NCBI GenBank assembly: GCA_009787135.1
Contig: WRGP01000102.1
Location: 1 to 5,384 of the forward strand
Source: Bacillota bacterium
GTDB lineage: Bacteria; Bacillota; Clostridia; Christensenellales; Aristaeellaceae
DNA length: 5,384 nt
Direction: 5' to 3'
The translations under genes and the position numbers were made by a program. The notes under the pieces were generated by a model. It worked only from the letters and a program-made list of their open reading frames with translations. It was not told the origin of the DNA and searched no databases. This document shows positions 4,920-5,384 of the stretch, piece by piece; positions within the stretch are counted from its first letter, which is position 1; each line of letters starts with the position of its first letter.

Positions 4920-4948
4920 ATTATAATACGTAATTTACGCAATGTAAA
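4920..4948 (-). promoter_or_regulatory. hicAB promoter with palindromic operator in the spacer
   Basis: On the minus strand TTTACA (4948-4943) and a perfect TATAAT (4925-4920) are 17 bases apart, giving transcription from near 4913, about 16 bases before the hicA GTG. The spacer contains the perfect palindrome CGTAA-A-TTACG (4939-4929), and a further GTAA/TTAC half-site lies at the -35 edge. This is the expected place for autorepression by HicB through its ribbon-helix-helix domain. Confidence 0.82.
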
Positions 4949-5146
4949 GAAGTTTCATAAAATGTTTTTACTTATACTAAAAAAGTTTGTTGAGCAAAAA
5001 GCATAGGTTAGCACACACGAAATGTAACTGGAAATATCACATAGTATTACCAACTCTATGTTATTTTACCGTTCCTGTTGGAAAATCGAAACGATTATAT
5101 ATAACGCATAAGGCGATATATATAATCCTGTTTTTGATTCGCACAT
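4949..5146. other. AT-rich intergenic region with three inverted repeats
   Basis: No gene is supported here; the open frames have no ribosome sites or family features. It contains ACATAG/CTATGT (5039-5044 and 5056-5061), AATCG/CGATT (5084-5088 and 5092-5096), and an 11-bp perfect inverted repeat (5093-5103 and 5117-5127) with a 13-base spacer. The last two overlap. The region separates hicAB from the divergent helix-turn-helix gene and could hold operator or recombination sites. Confidence 0.6.
5093..5127. repeat. 11-bp perfect inverted repeat upstream of the helix-turn-helix gene
   Basis: GATTATATATA (5093-5103) and TATATATAATC (5117-5127) are exact reverse complements with 13 bases between them. 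Arm centres are 24 bp apart, a little over two helical turns, compatible with a protein dimer binding one DNA face. The low-complexity TA content lowers its significance. Confidence 0.65.
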
Positions 5147-5175
5147 TTGTAAACTTCGAGATTTTGAAGTATAAT
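5147..5175 (+). promoter_or_regulatory. Promoter of the helix-turn-helix gene
   Basis: TTGTAA (5147-5152) is followed after 17 bases by a perfect TATAAT (5170-5175), giving transcription near 5182 and a short leader. The spacer is bounded by ACTTC (5153-5157) and GAAGT (5166-5170), an inverted repeat that may serve as an autoregulatory operator. Confidence 0.72.
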
Positions 5176-5204
5176 AATACCTACACAATCATGGAGGTGT
5201 GGAC

Positions 5205-5384
5205 ATGGAATATTTAACGGTCAAAGAAGCGGGCGAAAAATGGGGAATTTCCGCAAGGATGGTAACTTATTACTGCGTTGACGGGCGAATAAAGGGTGCA
5301 GAGAAAAAAGGCAATCTATGGCTTGTTCCGGCTAACGCAGAAAAGCCGCAGGACGGCAGGAGAAAAGAATCTGACGGGAGGGCT
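5205..5384 (+). CDS. MerR/excisionase-like helix-turn-helix DNA-binding protein, N-terminal part
   Basis: The first 60 codons are present and the frame is open at the right edge. The protein starts MEYLTVKEAGEKWGIS, a winged-helix DNA-binding entry helix (residues 4-17). It continues through ARMVTYYCVDGRIKGAEKKG (17-36), the recognition helix and turn, and NLWLVPANAEKPQDGRR (37-53), the wing typical of MerR-like and Xis-like proteins, in which the element binds as a small regulator or recombination directionality factor. The ATG at 5205 has GGAGGT six bases upstream; the ATG at 5191 overlaps that site and is in another frame. It has its own promoter. Such proteins are common next to toxin-antitoxin genes and mobile elements in clostridia. 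Whether it is a transcription factor, excisionase or part of a larger gene cannot be decided from this part. Confidence 0.82.
   Translation, partial: MEYLTVKEAGEKWGISARMVTYYCVDGRIKGAEKKGNLWLVPANAEKPQDGRRKESDGRA

Noticed and set aside
4725..5006. Plus-strand 93-codon open frame over hicA
   Set aside because: It lies antisense to the HicA coding signal and crosses the hicAB promoter; no ribosome site or similarity.
4987..5217. Plus-strand 76-codon open frame ending in the helix-turn-helix gene
   Set aside because: It passes through the promoter and ribosome site of the next gene, lacks its own ribosome site, and has composition of AT-rich non-coding sequence.

Overview
The window looks like chromosome from a Gram-positive anaerobe of the Bacillota, most likely a relatively GC-rich Clostridia member. 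This is inferred from strong purine-rich Shine-Dalgarno (SD) sites, TTG and GTG starts, sigma-A-type promoters, a tRNA with encoded CCA, and a small DNA-binding protein of a type I associate with clostridial mobile elements. No taxonomic marker gene is present, so this is an inference.

Layout. Positions 1-3393 are GC-rich and read leftward. From right to left they encode a DUF1538 multi-pass membrane protein (TTG start at 3393), a protein with two PII-like domains whose start overlaps the DUF1538 end by 8 bases, and, behind its own consensus promoter, a DppB/OppB-type ABC permease followed by the first codons of its DppC/OppC partner, which runs off the left edge. The DUF1538/PII pair reads as a transporter or channel with a dedicated cytosolic regulator. 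A good minus-strand promoter at 3735-3763 gives this pair a leader of about 335 bases that is rich in potential hairpins and matches no RNA family I recognise.

Positions 3822-3985 hold a complete tRNA-Arg(ACG) unit: promoter, tRNA with CCA, and a terminator with 19-bp arms. Right of it the sequence becomes AT-rich and accessory in character. It contains a small unrecognised ORF, a HicAB toxin-antitoxin module on the minus strand whose hicA toxin carries an apparent single-base deletion, an AT-rich intergenic region with three inverted repeats, and the start of a MerR/excisionase-like helix-turn-helix protein at the right edge. This composition switch directly after a tRNA gene suggests a genomic-island junction, although no integrase or attachment repeat is visible here.

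The items most worth attention are the tandem-PII/DUF1538 operon with its structured leader, the frameshifted hicA (easily missed because neither frame alone looks like HicA), and a C9A7 homopolymer tract at codons 4-9 of the dppC-like gene.
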